From NCBI RefSeq assembly GCF_030409335.1, contig NZ_JAUFPN010000191.1, positions 1 to 64,000 of the forward strand: a stretch of 64,000 nt of DNA. Direction: 5' to 3'. The position numbers were made by a program, and so were the translations under genes. Of the stretch, positions 8,484 through 18,921 are shown piece after piece; positions within the stretch are counted from its first letter, which is position 1, and each line of letters begins with the position of its first letter. Source of the DNA: Paeniroseomonas aquatica (lineage in GTDB: Bacteria; Pseudomonadota; Alphaproteobacteria; Acetobacterales; Acetobacteraceae). The notes under the pieces were generated by a model that was not told the origin of the DNA, searched no databases, and saw only the letters and a list, made by a program, of their open reading frames with translations.

Positions 8484-10001
8484 ATGGAAGAACTCGGCCT
8501 GCTGATGCAGGGCTTCGCCGTGGCGCTCGAGCCGCAGAACATGCTGCTGATGCTGGTGGGCGTGGTGCTCGGCGTGCTGATCGGCGTGCTGCCGGGGCTC
8601 GGCGGCGCCAACGGCATCGCCATCCTGCTGCCGCTGACCTTCGCCATGCCGCCGGTCTCGGCCATCATCATGCTGTCCTGCATCTACTGGGGGGCGCTGT
8701 TCGGCGGCGCCATCACCTCGATCCTGTTCAACATCCCCGGCGAGCCATGGTCCGTCGCCACCACCTTCGACGGCTATCCCATGGCGCAGCAGGGCCGGGC
8801 GGCGGAGGCGCTGACTGCGGCCTTCACCAGCAGCTTCGTCGGCGCCTTCGTCGCCATCGTGATGATCACCTTCGTCGCGCCGGTCATTGCCGGCTTCGCG
8901 CTCCGCTTCGGGCCGCCGGAATTCTTCGCGGTCATGTTCCTGTCCTTCGCCAGCTTCGTCGGGATGAGCCGGGGGCCGGCGCTGAAGACGCTGATGGCAA
9001 TGATGCTGGGCTTCCTGCTGGCCGCGGTCGGGATGGATACCGTCACCGGCCAGCTGCGGATGACCTTCGGCAGCACCGAGATGATCCGCGGCTTCGACTT
9101 CCTGGTCGCCGTCATCGGCCTGTTCGGGATCAGCGAGATCCTTTGCAGCATCGAGGATGGGCTGCGCTTCAAGGGTCAGCGCGCGAAGATCGACCTCAAG
9201 GTGGTGCTGCGGGTCTGGAAGACCCTGCCGCGGCACTGGTTCCTCGCCGCCCGCTCGGCGCTGATCGGCTGCTGGATGGGCATCACCCCGGCGGGCGCCA
9301 CGCCGGCAAGCTTCATGTCCTATGGCGTGGCGCGGCGGATGGCCAAGGACCCCTCCAGCTTCGGCAAGGGGCGGATCGAGGGCGTCATCGCGCCGGAGAC
9401 CGCGGCGCATGCGGCCGGCACCTCGGCGCTGCTGCCGATGCTGACGCTCGGCGTACCGGGCTCGCCCACCGCGGCGGTGCTGCTCGGCGGGCTGATCATG
9501 TGGGGCCTGCAGCCGGGGCCGATGCTGTTTGTTGAGCAGAAGGAATTCGTCTGGGGGCTGATCGCCTCGATGTACCTCGGCAACATCGCCGGGCTGATCG
9601 TGGTGCTGGTGGCGGTGCCCTGGTTCGCCGCCATCCTCAGGGTTCCCTTCTCGATCATCGCGGCGCTCATCCTGGTGGTCTGCGCGATCGGCGCCTTCAC
9701 CGTCAGCAACGCCGAGTTCGACATCACCCTGATGCTGGTCTTCGGCGTGGTGGGCTACGTGCTGAAGAAGCTCGACTACCCGCTGGCGCCGCTGGTCCTC
9801 GCCCTGGTGCTGGGCGACCGGACCGAGGAGGCCTTCCGCCAATCCCTGCTGATCAGCCAGGGCAGCCTCGGGGTCTTCTTCTCCAACTGGCTGGTGAGCA
9901 CGATCATGGCGCTGGGCATCGCTCTGCTGCTCTGGCCGGCGCTGAGCTGGGCCCGGGGGCTGCTCGCCGGGGGAGTGTTGCGCCGCCCCCGGCCGGCCTA
10001 G
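8484..10001 (+). CDS. tctA: Tripartite tricarboxylate transporter large membrane subunit TctA
   Basis: Large transport subunit of 505 residues with about 11-12 membrane segments. The conserved early motif GVLIGVLPGLGGANGIAILLPLTF and the WGALFGGAITSILFNIPGEPWSVATTFDGYPMAQQG region are hallmarks of the family. A second family block, LPMLTLGVPGSPTAAVLLGGL, lies around residue 310-330. The gene closes the tctCBA operon; spacing after tctB is three bases. It converges on the MetE-like gene, with 13 bases between stops and no obvious terminator hairpin. Confidence 0.93.
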   Translation: MEELGLLMQGFAVALEPQNMLLMLVGVVLGVLIGVLPGLGGANGIAILLPLTFAMPPVSAIIMLSCIYWGALFGGAITSILFNIPGEPWSVATTFDGYPMAQQGRAAEALTAAFTSSFVGAFVAIVMITFVAPVIAGFALRFGPPEFFAVMFLSFASFVGMSRGPALKTLMAMMLGFLLAAVGMDTVTGQLRMTFGSTEMIRGFDFLVAVIGLFGISEILCSIEDGLRFKGQRAKIDLKVVLRVWKTLPRHWFLAARSALIGCWMGITPAGATPASFMSYGVARRMAKDPSSFGKGRIEGVIAPETAAHAAGTSALLPMLTLGVPGSPTAAVLLGGLIMWGLQPGPMLFVEQKEFVWGLIASMYLGNIAGLIVVLVAVPWFAAILRVPFSIIAALILVVCAIGAFTVSNAEFDITLMLVFGVVGYVLKKLDYPLAPLVLALVLGDRTEEAFRQSLLISQGSLGVFFSNWLVSTIMALGIALLLWPALSWARGLLAGGVLRRPRPA

Positions 10002-10014
10002 GGCCCGGGCGGCG

Positions 10015-11055
10015 CTAGGCGCCCAGCTCGCGGCGGACGATGGCCGCGCCCTGGGCCAGCGCCTGCAGCTTGCCGAAGGCGCGGTCGCGCGGCAGGTACT
10101 TCATGCCGCAATCCGGCGCCGGCACCAGCCGGGTGGCGTCCACCACCCGCAGCGCGGCACGGATGCGACCGGCAACCTCCTCAGCCGTCTCCACTGTCGG
10201 CGTGTTGAGGTCGATGACGCCGAGCATGATGGTCTTGGCCGGCAGCTCGCGGAGGATGCCGAGGTCCAGCCGGGGCTGGGCCGCCTCGATGGAGATCTGC
10301 GCCGCGCTCGCCTCGGCCAGCTCCGGCAGGAAGGAATAGCCGGAGGGCTTGTCGCCGACGATGGCGGCATAGCCGAAGCAGAGGTGCACCACCGTGGTGC
10401 CCTCGATCCCCTCCAGCGCCCGGTTGATGGCCGGTATGGCGTAGCGCCGGGCCTGCTCCGGATAGGCCTGCATCCAGGGCTCGTCCAATTGGATCACGTC
10501 GGCGCCGGCCGCCTTCAACTCGCGGATTTCCGCGTTCAGCGCCGCGGCGTAGTCCATCGCCAGCTCCGCCTCGTCGGCATAGAACTCGTTCTGGCACTGC
10601 CGCGTCATAGTGAAGGGACCGGGCAGGGTGATCTTGACCTGCCGGTCGGTATTGGCGCGGGCGAAGGCCACGTCGCGGACCTCGACGGGCCGCGCCCGCC
10701 GCACCCGGCCGATGACCCGCGGCACCACGGTGGTCTTGCCGGTGCGCCCCACCACCTCGCCCGGCCGGTCGGGATCGATGCCCTCCAGCGCCGAGGCGAA
10801 GTGGTTGGAATAGCTTTCGCGGCGGATCTCGCCATCGGTGATGATGTCGATCCCGGCCCGCTCCATGTCGCGGATCGCCAGGATGGTGGCGTCGTCCTGC
10901 GCCTGGGCCAGGAATTCGGCGGGCACCCGCCACATCTCCGGGGCACGGACCCGCGGCACCAGGCGGGAGCGCAGGACCTCGTGGTTCATCAGCCAGGCCG
11001 GCTGCGGATAGCTGCCGACGACGGTGGTCGGCAGCAGGGGAAGCGGCTGGGCCAT
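10015..11055 (-). CDS. MetE C-terminal-like, cobalamin-independent methyltransferase
   Basis: Single-domain protein of 346 residues related to the catalytic half of cobalamin-independent methionine synthase (MetE C-terminal, UROD/MetE-like fold). It keeps TTVVGSYPQP near the N-terminus, DGEIRRESY, VIQLDEPW, a zinc-type His/Cys pair in HLCFGY and a late Cys in APDCGMKYLP. It lacks the N-terminal half of full MetE, so it probably transfers methyl groups from a simpler donor or acts in degradation of a methylated compound. The gene follows a Bug receptor by 57 bases and lies downstream of ugpBAEC on the same strand. No riboswitch is seen in the short upstream gap. Confidence 0.82.
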   Translation of the reverse strand: MAQPLPLLPTTVVGSYPQPAWLMNHEVLRSRLVPRVRAPEMWRVPAEFLAQAQDDATILAIRDMERAGIDIITDGEIRRESYSNHFASALEGIDPDRPGEVVGRTGKTTVVPRVIGRVRRARPVEVRDVAFARANTDRQVKITLPGPFTMTRQCQNEFYADEAELAMDYAAALNAEIRELKAAGADVIQLDEPWMQAYPEQARRYAIPAINRALEGIEGTTVVHLCFGYAAIVGDKPSGYSFLPELAEASAAQISIEAAQPRLDLGILRELPAKTIMLGVIDLNTPTVETAEEVAGRIRAALRVVDATRLVPAPDCGMKYLPRDRAFGKLQALAQGAAIVRRELGA

Positions 11056-11112
11056 GGGGCGGATCCTCGTGATGCGGGGTCGCAGGCGGCGGGACGGAAG
11101 GCCCCGGCGCGG

Positions 11113-12090
11113 CTAGTCGACGCGAATGCCGGCGTCGCGGATGATGGTTTCCCACTTCGCGGTCTCGTCGGCCAGCCAGCGGGTCGCCGTCTCCGGCGTG
11201 GTGTCGTGGCGCAGGGTCATGGTGAGGTCGCCCAGCCGGCGCTGCACGCTCTCCTCGGCCGCGGCCCGGTTGAAGGCGGCGTTCACCGCCTGGATCACCG
11301 GGGCCGGCGTGCCGGCCGGGGCGAATATCATGTGCCAGGTATAGCTCTCGGCATTGGCCACGCCGCCCTCGGCGAAGGTCGGGATATCCGGCGCCTGCGG
11401 GAGGCGGGCGGCGGCCGAGATGCCGAGGGCGCGGGCATCGCCGCGCTGGGCATAGGTGAGGCCGCCGGCGGCGACATCCATGAACATCGCCAGCCGGCCC
11501 GAGAGCAGGTCCGGCATGCCGGCCGCCGAGCCGCGGTAGGGGATGTGGTTGGCCTTGAGGTCCCCTGCCCGCTTCAGCAGCAGCTCGGTCGCCAGGTGCA
11601 CGGCGCCGCCGATGCCGCTGCTGCCGTAGTCGTAGCGCCCGGGATTGGCCCGCAGCAGGGCGACCAGCTCCGGCAGGCTGCGGGCCGGCAGGTCCTTGTT
11701 GACCAGCAGCACCATCGGGATGACGCCGAGCAGGGCCACCGGCTGGAAATCCGTGATGGGATCGAAGGGCAGCCGCGGGAAGAGCGCGCGCATCACCGAA
11801 TGGGCGATGGTGCTGTAGAGCAGCGTATGGCCATCCTTCGGGGCCTGTGCCACCACCTCCGAGCCGACGACGACGCCGGCACCGGTCCGGTTCTCGACGA
11901 TCACCCGCTGGGGCAGGAGCTTGCCGACCTCCTCGGCGAAGAGCCGGGCAGGAATATCGGTGGGACCGCCGGCGGCGAAGGGTACGACGAGGCGCACCGG
12001 CTGGTTGGGCCAGGCCGCCGCGGCCGGCTGGGCGCGGGCGATGCCGGCAGGCAAGACTGCGGCGGCGGCAAGCAGGTGGCGACGATGCAT
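11113..12090 (-). CDS. Bug-family tripartite tricarboxylate receptor protein
   Basis: Periplasmic binding receptor of 325 residues. Signal peptide MHRRHLLAAAAVLPAGIARAQ, then WPNQPVRLVVPFAAGGPTDIPARL, VIVENRTGAGVVVGSEVV, a DYGSSGIGGAVHLATELL segment and DIPTFAEGG: the Bug pattern throughout. The start is the internal ATG at 12090, preceded by GGGGGATC and followed directly by the signal peptide. It sits between the ugpC ATPase gene (62 bases upstream) and the MetE-like gene (57 bases downstream), but no TctA/TctB genes accompany it. It may share the single TctAB pair or serve a distant one. Confidence 0.88.
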   Translation of the reverse strand: MHRRHLLAAAAVLPAGIARAQPAAAAWPNQPVRLVVPFAAGGPTDIPARLFAEEVGKLLPQRVIVENRTGAGVVVGSEVVAQAPKDGHTLLYSTIAHSVMRALFPRLPFDPITDFQPVALLGVIPMVLLVNKDLPARSLPELVALLRANPGRYDYGSSGIGGAVHLATELLLKRAGDLKANHIPYRGSAAGMPDLLSGRLAMFMDVAAGGLTYAQRGDARALGISAAARLPQAPDIPTFAEGGVANAESYTWHMIFAPAGTPAPVIQAVNAAFNRAAAEESVQRRLGDLTMTLRHDTTPETATRWLADETAKWETIIRDAGIRVD

Positions 12091-12152
12091 GGAAGATCCC
12101 CCGACGGGCTTGGATGCCCTTGCCGGGGATCTTGGGGCCACCGCCCCGGCGG

Positions 12153-13222
<1,070 letters not shown>

Positions 13223-13223
<1 letters not shown>

Positions 13224-14101
13224 TACTTCTCGGTCTCCGTGAGGCCCTTGATGAACCAGCGCTGCATCAGCACCACCACCGCGACGGGGGGCAGCAGCGC
13301 CAGCACCGCCATGGCCATGATGACGTTCCATTCGTTCTGCGCGTCGCCGTTACCGATCATCTTGGCGAGGCCGACGACGATGGTCTCGAGCCCGCGGTCG
13401 TTCACCACCAGCAGCGGCCAGAGGTACTGGTTCCAGCCGTAGATGAACAGGATGACGAAGAGCGCGGCGATGTTGGTGACCGAGAGCGGCAGCAGGATGT
13501 CCCGGAAGAAGCGGACCGGCCCGGCGCCGTCCATCTTGGCCGCTTCGACGTATTCATCGGGGATGGTCAGGAAGAATTGCCGGAACAGCAGCGTGGCGGT
13601 GGCCGAGGCGATCAGCGGGATGGTGAGCCCGGCCATGGAATTGAACAGGTCGAGGCTGACGATGACCTGGTAGGTCGGGATGATGCGGACCTCGACGGGC
13701 AGCATCAGCGTCAGGAAGATGGTCCAGAAGGCCAGCATCCGCCCGCGGAACTGGAAGAAGACCACGGCATAGGCCGAGAGCAGGGAGATGGTGATCTTGC
13801 CGGCCGCGATGCAGAGCGCCATCAGCGCGCTGTTCCACAGCATGAGCGAGGCGGGGCTGGCGCGGTAGCGCCCCTCCCCGCCGCTGGTCCAGGCGGCGGT
13901 GTAGTTCTCGATCGCATGCGGGCCCGGCAGCAGCGGCACGTCGCCGCGGCCGATGGTCGAGGCGTCATGGGTCGAGCCGACCAGGGTGATCCAGACCGGG
14001 AAGGCGAAGATCAGCACGCCGAGGATCAGCCAGCCATGCGACATGATCCTCTCCCGCGCCTGGCGGCGGCGGGTGGCGGCGGCGAGCGCGTCGTCGTCCA
14101 T
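13223..14101 (-). CDS. ugpE: ABC transporter permease UgpE (glycerol-3-phosphate import)
   Basis: Inner-membrane permease of 292 residues, six membrane helices. The first is [20 protein letters not shown]. The EAA-type loop that contacts the ATPase is [23 protein letters not shown]. The ATG at 14101 shares its A with the stop of ugpA (TGATG); a TTG one codon earlier is not needed. The product is followed directly by ugpC. Together with the UgpA permease and the UgpB receptor it should import sn-glycerol-3-phosphate or glycerophosphodiesters. Confidence 0.92.
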
Positions 14102-14979
14102 CAATAGTGGACCTTGCGTTCGATGAAGCGGAATTGCACCGCGGTCAGCGCGATGACGATGACCATCAGGATCACCGACTGCGCCGCGCTGCTGCCGAGA
14201 TTCACGTTCTGCACGCCCTCGACATAGACCTTGTAGATCAGCGTCTCGGTCGCCTTGCCCGGGCCGCCGCCGGTCAGCGCATGGATCACGCCGAAGGTAT
14301 CGAAGAAGGCATAGACCAGGTTCACCACCAGCAGGAAGAAGCTGGTCGGCGAGAGGAGCGGGAAGATGATGGTCCAGAAGCGCCGCACCGGCCGGGCGCC
14401 GTCTATCGCCGCCGCCTCCAGCACCGACTTCGGGATAGACTGCAGCCCGGCCAGGAAGAAGATGAAATTGTAGCTCACCTGTTTCCAGGCCGCGGCGATG
14501 ATGACCAGGGTCATCGCCTGGCCGCCGTTCAGCTTGTAGTCCCAGGCGATGCCGGCCTGGTTCAGCGCCTGGCCGATCAGCCCGATCGAGGGATGGAAGA
14601 GGAACAGCCAGAGCACCGCGGCGACCGCGGGCGCCACCGCGTAGGGCCAGATCAGCAGGGTCTTGTAGGCATTGCCGCCGCGGATCGCCTTATCCGCCTG
14701 CACCGCCAGGAACAGCGCGCTGCCCATCGCCAGCACGGCGACGGAGGTGGAGAAGACCAGCGTGTTCAGCGCCGCGCCGCGCCATTCCGGCTCGACCAGC
14801 ACCTCGGCGAAATTGCGCAGGCCGACGAATTCCGACCGCGTGCCCCAGGGGTCCTCCTGCAGCACGGATTGCCAGATCGCCGCACCCGCCGGCCAGAGGA
14901 AGAAGATGCAGGTCACCGCGAGCTGCGGCGCGAGCAGCAGCCAAGGCAGCGCGGTGCCCTTGAAGAGGGTCTTCTTCAT
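14101..14979 (-). CDS. ugpA: ABC transporter permease UgpA (glycerol-3-phosphate import)
   Basis: Inner-membrane permease of 292 residues with six predicted helices, the first being [21 protein letters not shown]. The EAA loop reads [48 protein letters not shown] segment precedes the last helices, as in other UgpA proteins. It starts 18 bases after the ugpB stop, and its own stop is fused to the ugpE start. Operon order ugpB-ugpA-ugpE-ugpC is the standard one; no ugpQ phosphodiesterase gene follows. Confidence 0.92.
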   Translation of the reverse strand: MKKTLFKGTALPWLLLAPQLAVTCIFFLWPAGAAIWQSVLQEDPWGTRSEFVGLRNFAEVLVEPEWRGAALNTLVFSTSVAVLAMGSALFLAVQADKAIRGGNAYKTLLIWPYAVAPAVAAVLWLFLFHPSIGLIGQALNQAGIAWDYKLNGGQAMTLVIIAAAWKQVSYNFIFFLAGLQSIPKSVLEAAAIDGARPVRRFWTIIFPLLSPTSFFLLVVNLVYAFFDTFGVIHALTGGGPGKATETLIYKVYVEGVQNVNLGSSAAQSVILMVIVIALTAVQFRFIERKVHY

Positions 14980-14997
14980 GGCCCCGCGCCTTCCCGC

Positions 14998-16359
14998 TCA
15001 GCCGCGATTCGCGCGTTCGAAGTTGCGCAGCACCGCATTGCCGCGCTGGACGATGGCGTCCATCGCCTGCTTGCCGTTCTGCTGGCCCTGGAAGGCCTTC
15101 TCCATTTCCTCCTGGATGATGTTGCGGATCTCGACATAGCCGCCGAGCCGGATCCCCCGCGTATTGGCAGTGGTCTCGCCGCCGCGCAGCAGCTGCTCGA
15201 TCGGCACGTCGGAGCCGGGGTTGCGGTCGTAGAAGCCGGCAGCGCGGGCGACCTCGTAGCTGGCGCGGCGCACCGGGACATAGCCGGTCTCCATGTGCCA
15301 CTTGGCATCGATCTCGGGCTGGCTGATGTAGCGGTAGAACTCCGCCACGCCTTTCCATTCCTCGACCGCGCGCGCGCCCTGGGTGCCGCGGTTCAGCGCC
15401 CAGAAGCTGGCGCCGCCGATGATGCTGTTGCGCGGGGCGCCGGCCACATCCCTGTAATAAGGCAGCATGGCGGTGCCCCATTCGAAGCGGGCCTCGCGGG
15501 TGATGCGGCTGCGGGCGCCGGAGGAGACCAGCGCCATGCTGCATTCCCCGGCGGGGAACAGTGCATCCGCGGTCGAATCCCGGCCGCCGTAGCGGAAGAG
15601 CCCGGCCTTCTGCCACTCGATCAGATTGTTCATGTGGCGGACGAGCAGCGGGTTGTTCACCTGCAGCGTGGCGCCGAGCCCGTCGAAGCCATTGCCCAGC
15701 GTCGCCAGCGGGATGTTGTGCAGCGCGCTCACCTGCTCCACCTGGATCCAGCCGGGCCAGGAGCTGGTCAGCGGACAGGCGATGCCCGCCGCCTTCAGCT
15801 TGCGCGCCGCCTCGGCGACCTCGTCCCAGGTCTTGGGCGCGACCGCGGGGTCGAGCCCGGCCCGCTTGAAGTGGTCCTTGTTCCAGAACATCACGGCGGT
15901 CGAGCTGTTGAAGGGCATGCTCATCTGCCGGCCGTCGGCAGCCTGGTAGTAGCCGCGGACGGCGGGCAGGTAGTCGTTGAAGTCGATGGTGACCCCGGCC
16001 TCGGCCAGCAGCTCGTGCAGCGGCTTCACCGCGCGGCCGGCGGACATCATGGTGCCGGTGCCGACCTCGAACATCTGCACGATATGCGGCGCCGAATTGG
16101 CGCGGAAGGCGGCGATGGCGGCGACCATCGTCTCCGGATAGGTGCCACGGAAGCTCGGCACCACCTTGTAGCGGGCCTGGGAGGCGTTGAAGCCGGCCAC
16201 GATCTGCTCGAGCTGGCCGCCAAGCGGCTGCGGCAGCCCGTGCCAGAACTGGATTTCGACCGGCGTCGCGGCGGGCGCCTGGGCCGCGGCCGGGCGGGGC
16301 GGCAGGGCGAGCATGGCCGCGGCGACGAGGCCGGCGGCGGCAAGGATACGGCGCCTCAT
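14998..16359 (-). CDS. ugpB: Glycerol-3-phosphate-binding periplasmic protein UgpB
   Basis: Periplasmic receptor of 453 residues. Signal peptide MRRRILAAAGLVAAAMLALPPRPAAAQA, then the mature receptor. Blocks closely match E. coli UgpB: IQFWHGL, AAFRANSAPHIVQMFEVGTGTMM, MPFNSSTAVMFWNKD, KRAGLDP, SSWPGWIQVEQ, NGFDG, YGGRD and SIIGGASFWALN. This similarity is why I assign the ugp names. The start at 16359 has GGGAGAG about nine bases upstream and begins the signal peptide; the frame extends 35 codons further without coding character. It is the first gene of the ugpBAEC unit. Confidence 0.93.
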   Translation of the reverse strand: MRRRILAAAGLVAAAMLALPPRPAAAQAPAATPVEIQFWHGLPQPLGGQLEQIVAGFNASQARYKVVPSFRGTYPETMVAAIAAFRANSAPHIVQMFEVGTGTMMSAGRAVKPLHELLAEAGVTIDFNDYLPAVRGYYQAADGRQMSMPFNSSTAVMFWNKDHFKRAGLDPAVAPKTWDEVAEAARKLKAAGIACPLTSSWPGWIQVEQVSALHNIPLATLGNGFDGLGATLQVNNPLLVRHMNNLIEWQKAGLFRYGGRDSTADALFPAGECSMALVSSGARSRITREARFEWGTAMLPYYRDVAGAPRNSIIGGASFWALNRGTQGARAVEEWKGVAEFYRYISQPEIDAKWHMETGYVPVRRASYEVARAAGFYDRNPGSDVPIEQLLRGGETTANTRGIRLGGYVEIRNIIQEEMEKAFQGQQNGKQAMDAIVQRGNAVLRNFERANRG

Positions 16360-16494
16360 GGCGTGAACTCTCCCAGGACTCGATGCGTAATGCCGGACTG
16401 CGGCATCAGGCCGCGGCGTTGTGCCGTTGCGCGACAGATAGAGGAAGCCGCCATAGCGGGGCAAGCATGGGGGGGCAAGCGGCGCGGGCCCGCG

Positions 16495-17676
16495 TCAGCC
16501 CGCCTTCACCAACCGGTCGTAGACCGCCTGGTCGGTGGCGCCCTCGGTGCCGAACAGCAGGATGCGGCTGCCCTCCTCCAGGCCCAGGGCGCTGCGGGCG
16601 AAGGGCTCGCGCGCGGCCAGCAGCAGGGCGGCGAGGCCGGCGACCGCACTCTCGCCGGCGACCAGCGGCGGGCGGCGGGCGGCCAGCAGCTTCATGCAGG
16701 CGACGGCGCTGTCGTCCGGCACCGCCATGAAGGCGGCGGCGCCGCGCTCCAGCTCCTGCCAGGCGAGCAAGCTGGGCTCGCCGCAGGCCAGGCCGGCCAT
16801 CAGCGTGTCCAGCGCGCCATCGACGGTGGTGAGTTCCCCGGCCTCGGCGCTGGCCAGCAGGCAGGCGGCCTCGGTCGGCTCGACGACGATGAGCTTCGGC
16901 CCAAGGCCGTCCTTCGGGGCGCCGTAGCGGGCGCGCAGCTGGACCGAGACGGCTGCCGCCACGCCGCCGACCCCGGCCTGGACGAAGACATGGGTGGGCG
17001 GCGCCGGGATCTGGTCGAAGGCCTCGTCGGGCATGACGCGATAGCCCTGCATCACGTCCCGCGGCACCTCGGTATAGCCGGGGTAGGAGGTGTCCGAGAC
17101 GACGAACCAGCCCTCCGCCTCGGCGGTGCGCTGGGCGGCGCGGACGGCGTCGTCGTAGGTGCCGGGAACCTCGCGGATCTCGGCGCCATGCGCGGCGATG
17201 GCCTCGCGCCGGCCGGGGCTAACGGTCTCGTGCACGAAGATCACGCAGCGGGCGTGGAAGCGTTTCGCCCCCCAGGCGACGCTGCGGCCGTGGTTGCCGT
17301 CGGTCGCGCAGGTGACGATGATTGCCCCGGTCGCGGCCTTGTGCTCGCCGGCGGCCAGCTCGGCCGAGCCGGCCGCGTTGGCGACGCCGCGCCGGGCGAG
17401 CTCGGCCTGGAGCAGCTTCAGCACCGCATAGGCGCCGCCGAGCGCCTTGAAGCTGCCGAGGCCGAAGCGTGGGCCCTCGTCCTTCCAGTGCACCGAGGCC
17501 AACCGGGCCGTCCGGGCGATATCCTCGAGGGCCAGCAGGGGGGTAGGGGCATGGCCCTCCCAGGTGGCGATCTCCTCCTTCGCGCGGCGGAAGCCGCCTT
17601 CGGGGAGGACGACCACGCCGGGGGTGCCGGCATGGCGGTTGATCATCAGGCGGAAGGGCCGGTGGGGGATGCTCAT
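16495..17676 (-). CDS. dpaL: Diaminopropionate ammonia-lyase
   Basis: PLP enzyme of 393 residues converting 2,3-diaminopropionate to pyruvate and ammonia; fold type II, cytosolic. The PLP lysine is in GPRFGLGSFKALGGAYAV. A TCATDGNHGRSVAWGA block follows, then VQAGVGGVAAAVS (PLP phosphate/tetra-Gly-type loop), SLLAWQELERGAAAFMAVPDD and VAGESAVAGLAALL, all characteristic of DpaL/YgeX. No ygeY/ygeW-type neighbours are present. It is divergent from denD across a 167-base region that contains three short tandem repeats. It lies 135 bases upstream of ugpB on the same strand but is probably an independent unit. Confidence 0.9.
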   Translation of the reverse strand: MSIPHRPFRLMINRHAGTPGVVVLPEGGFRRAKEEIATWEGHAPTPLLALEDIARTARLASVHWKDEGPRFGLGSFKALGGAYAVLKLLQAELARRGVANAAGSAELAAGEHKAATGAIIVTCATDGNHGRSVAWGAKRFHARCVIFVHETVSPGRREAIAAHGAEIREVPGTYDDAVRAAQRTAEAEGWFVVSDTSYPGYTEVPRDVMQGYRVMPDEAFDQIPAPPTHVFVQAGVGGVAAAVSVQLRARYGAPKDGLGPKLIVVEPTEAACLLASAEAGELTTVDGALDTLMAGLACGEPSLLAWQELERGAAAFMAVPDDSAVACMKLLAARRPPLVAGESAVAGLAALLLAAREPFARSALGLEEGSRILLFGTEGATDQAVYDRLVKAG

Positions 17677-17728
17677 GGGCCAGGGTTATCGCCCGGCTGG
17701 CGGCCAACCGCCAATCCCGATGCTGCCA

Positions 17729-17767
17729 GGGTGGTCCCAAGGGTGGTGCCCCAAGGGTGGTGCCCCC
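17729..17767. repeat. Three tandem copies of a GGGTGGT(G)CCCCAA unit
   Basis: Copies at 17729-17740 (shortened by two bases), 17741-17754 and 17755-17767 follow each other directly between the divergent dpaL and denD genes. Tandem 12-14-base units in a shared promoter region may be protein-binding sites or a slipped-strand expansion. There is no reading frame through them that looks real. Confidence 0.6.
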
Positions 17768-17843
17768 GGTCCACGCCGCCACGGGCGGCTTGCACCGAAC
17801 CGCCGACAGCGCGACATCGGAGAGACAGATCAGGGAGAGCGCG

Positions 17844-18830
17844 ATGCAGATCACCATCCTCGGCGGCGGCGGGTTCCTCGGCCGCAAGCTCGCCATCCGC
17901 CTGGCCCGGGACGGTGCCCTGGGCGACCAGGCGATCACCGGCCTGACCCTGTTCGACCTGCAGGCGCCGGCCGGGCTTGAGGCCCCCTTCCCCGTCACCT
18001 GCCTCGGCGGCGACGTGGCCGATGCGGCCCAGGTGGCCCGCGCCATCCCGCCGGGGACCCGCGTGGTGGTCCACCTCGCCGCCGTGGTCTCGGCCCAGGC
18101 GGAGGCGGATTTCGACCTCGGCCTCCGCGTCAACGTGATGGGCACGCTGGCGGTGCTGCAGGCCTGCCGGGCGCTGCGGGAGCCGCCGCGGGTGGTCTTC
18201 ACCTCCTCCGTCGCCAGCTTCGGCGGCGGCCAGGAGGCCCGGCTGGAGGACGACGCCCGCCAGCTGCCCGGCAACAGCTACGGCGCCGAGAAGGCGATCG
18301 GCGAGCTGCTGCTCCAGGACGCCTCCCGCCGGGGCATGCTGGACGCGGTCAGCCTGCGCCTGCCGACCGTCATCATCCGCCCGGGCCGGCCGAACAAGGC
18401 CGCCTCCTCCTTCGTCTCCGCGATCCTGCGGGAGCCGCTGCTGGGACTCGAGACCACCCTGCCGGTGCCGGAGGATTTCGCGGTCTGGATCTGCTCGCCG
18501 CGCCGGGCGGTGGAGTGGTTCCTCCACGCCATGCAGATGGACACCGGCCCGCTCGGGCTGGATCGCGGCATCAACCCGCCGGGGCGCAGCGCGACGGTGG
18601 GCAAGATGCTGACGGCGCTCGAGACGGTGGCCGGGCCGGAAGCCCGGGCGCGGGTGAAGCACGTGCCGGATGCGGCGATCGAGGCGATCGTCGGCGGCTG
18701 GCCCGCGAGCTTCACCGCCATGCGGGCCCGGCGGCTGCACGATTTCTCCGAGCAGGAGTCGCTGGAGGAGATCATCCAGGCCTTCATCGAGGATGACCTG
18801 GCGGCGACGCGGGCGGAGCGGGGGATGTAA
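17844..18830 (+). CDS. denD: D-erythronate dehydrogenase-like NAD-dependent epimerase/dehydratase
   Basis: Extended short-chain dehydrogenase of 328 residues. The N-terminal nucleotide motif GGGGFLG is at residues 7-13 and the catalytic pair is in SYGAEKAIGE (Tyr-x-x-x-Lys). MQITILGGGGFLGRKLA, HLAAVVSAQAEADFDLGLRVN and LRLPTVIIRPGRPN are typical of DenD, which oxidises D-erythronate or similar four-carbon aldonates at C2. The partner genes OtnK/OtnC (DUF1537 kinase, aldolase) are not in the window, so the substrate is tentative. The ATG at 17844 is preceded by GGGAGAG. A strong hairpin follows the stop. Confidence 0.8.
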   Translation: MQITILGGGGFLGRKLAIRLARDGALGDQAITGLTLFDLQAPAGLEAPFPVTCLGGDVADAAQVARAIPPGTRVVVHLAAVVSAQAEADFDLGLRVNVMGTLAVLQACRALREPPRVVFTSSVASFGGGQEARLEDDARQLPGNSYGAEKAIGELLLQDASRRGMLDAVSLRLPTVIIRPGRPNKAASSFVSAILREPLLGLETTLPVPEDFAVWICSPRRAVEWFLHAMQMDTGPLGLDRGINPPGRSATVGKMLTALETVAGPEARARVKHVPDAAIEAIVGGWPASFTAMRARRLHDFSEQESLEEIIQAFIEDDLAATRAERGM

Positions 18831-18837
18831 GGCAAGG

Positions 18838-18861
18838 TTGGGGAGAAGGTATTCTCCCCAA
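18838..18861. terminator. Perfect 10-bp hairpin between convergent denD and argC
   Basis: TTGGGGAGAA at 18838-18847 and TTCTCCCCAA at 18852-18861 form a perfect ten-base-pair stem with a four-base GGTA loop, starting seven bases after the denD stop. It lies between two convergent genes and can fold on either strand. It lacks an immediate T run (an ATTTT follows at some distance on the plus strand), so it may terminate weakly or protect 3' ends. Confidence 0.65.
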
Positions 18862-18921
18862 GCCCCTCATCTAATTTTCTGAGTCCAGAAGCTGCCCTCA
18901 GAACACGGGCTGGCCAATGGA

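Noticed and set aside
14101-14104. TTG start for ugpE at 14104
   Set aside because: The ATG one codon later forms a TGATG junction with the ugpA stop and is the more usual start.
17729-17767. CRISPR-like repeat array
   Set aside because: Units are 12-14 bases and directly adjacent, without spacers, and no cas genes are present.
14107-17946. Very long plus-strand open frame opposite ugpA/ugpB/dpaL
   Set aside because: It is antisense to well-supported genes and its translation is low-complexity Ala/Gly/Arg/His. Long empty frames are expected in GC-rich DNA.
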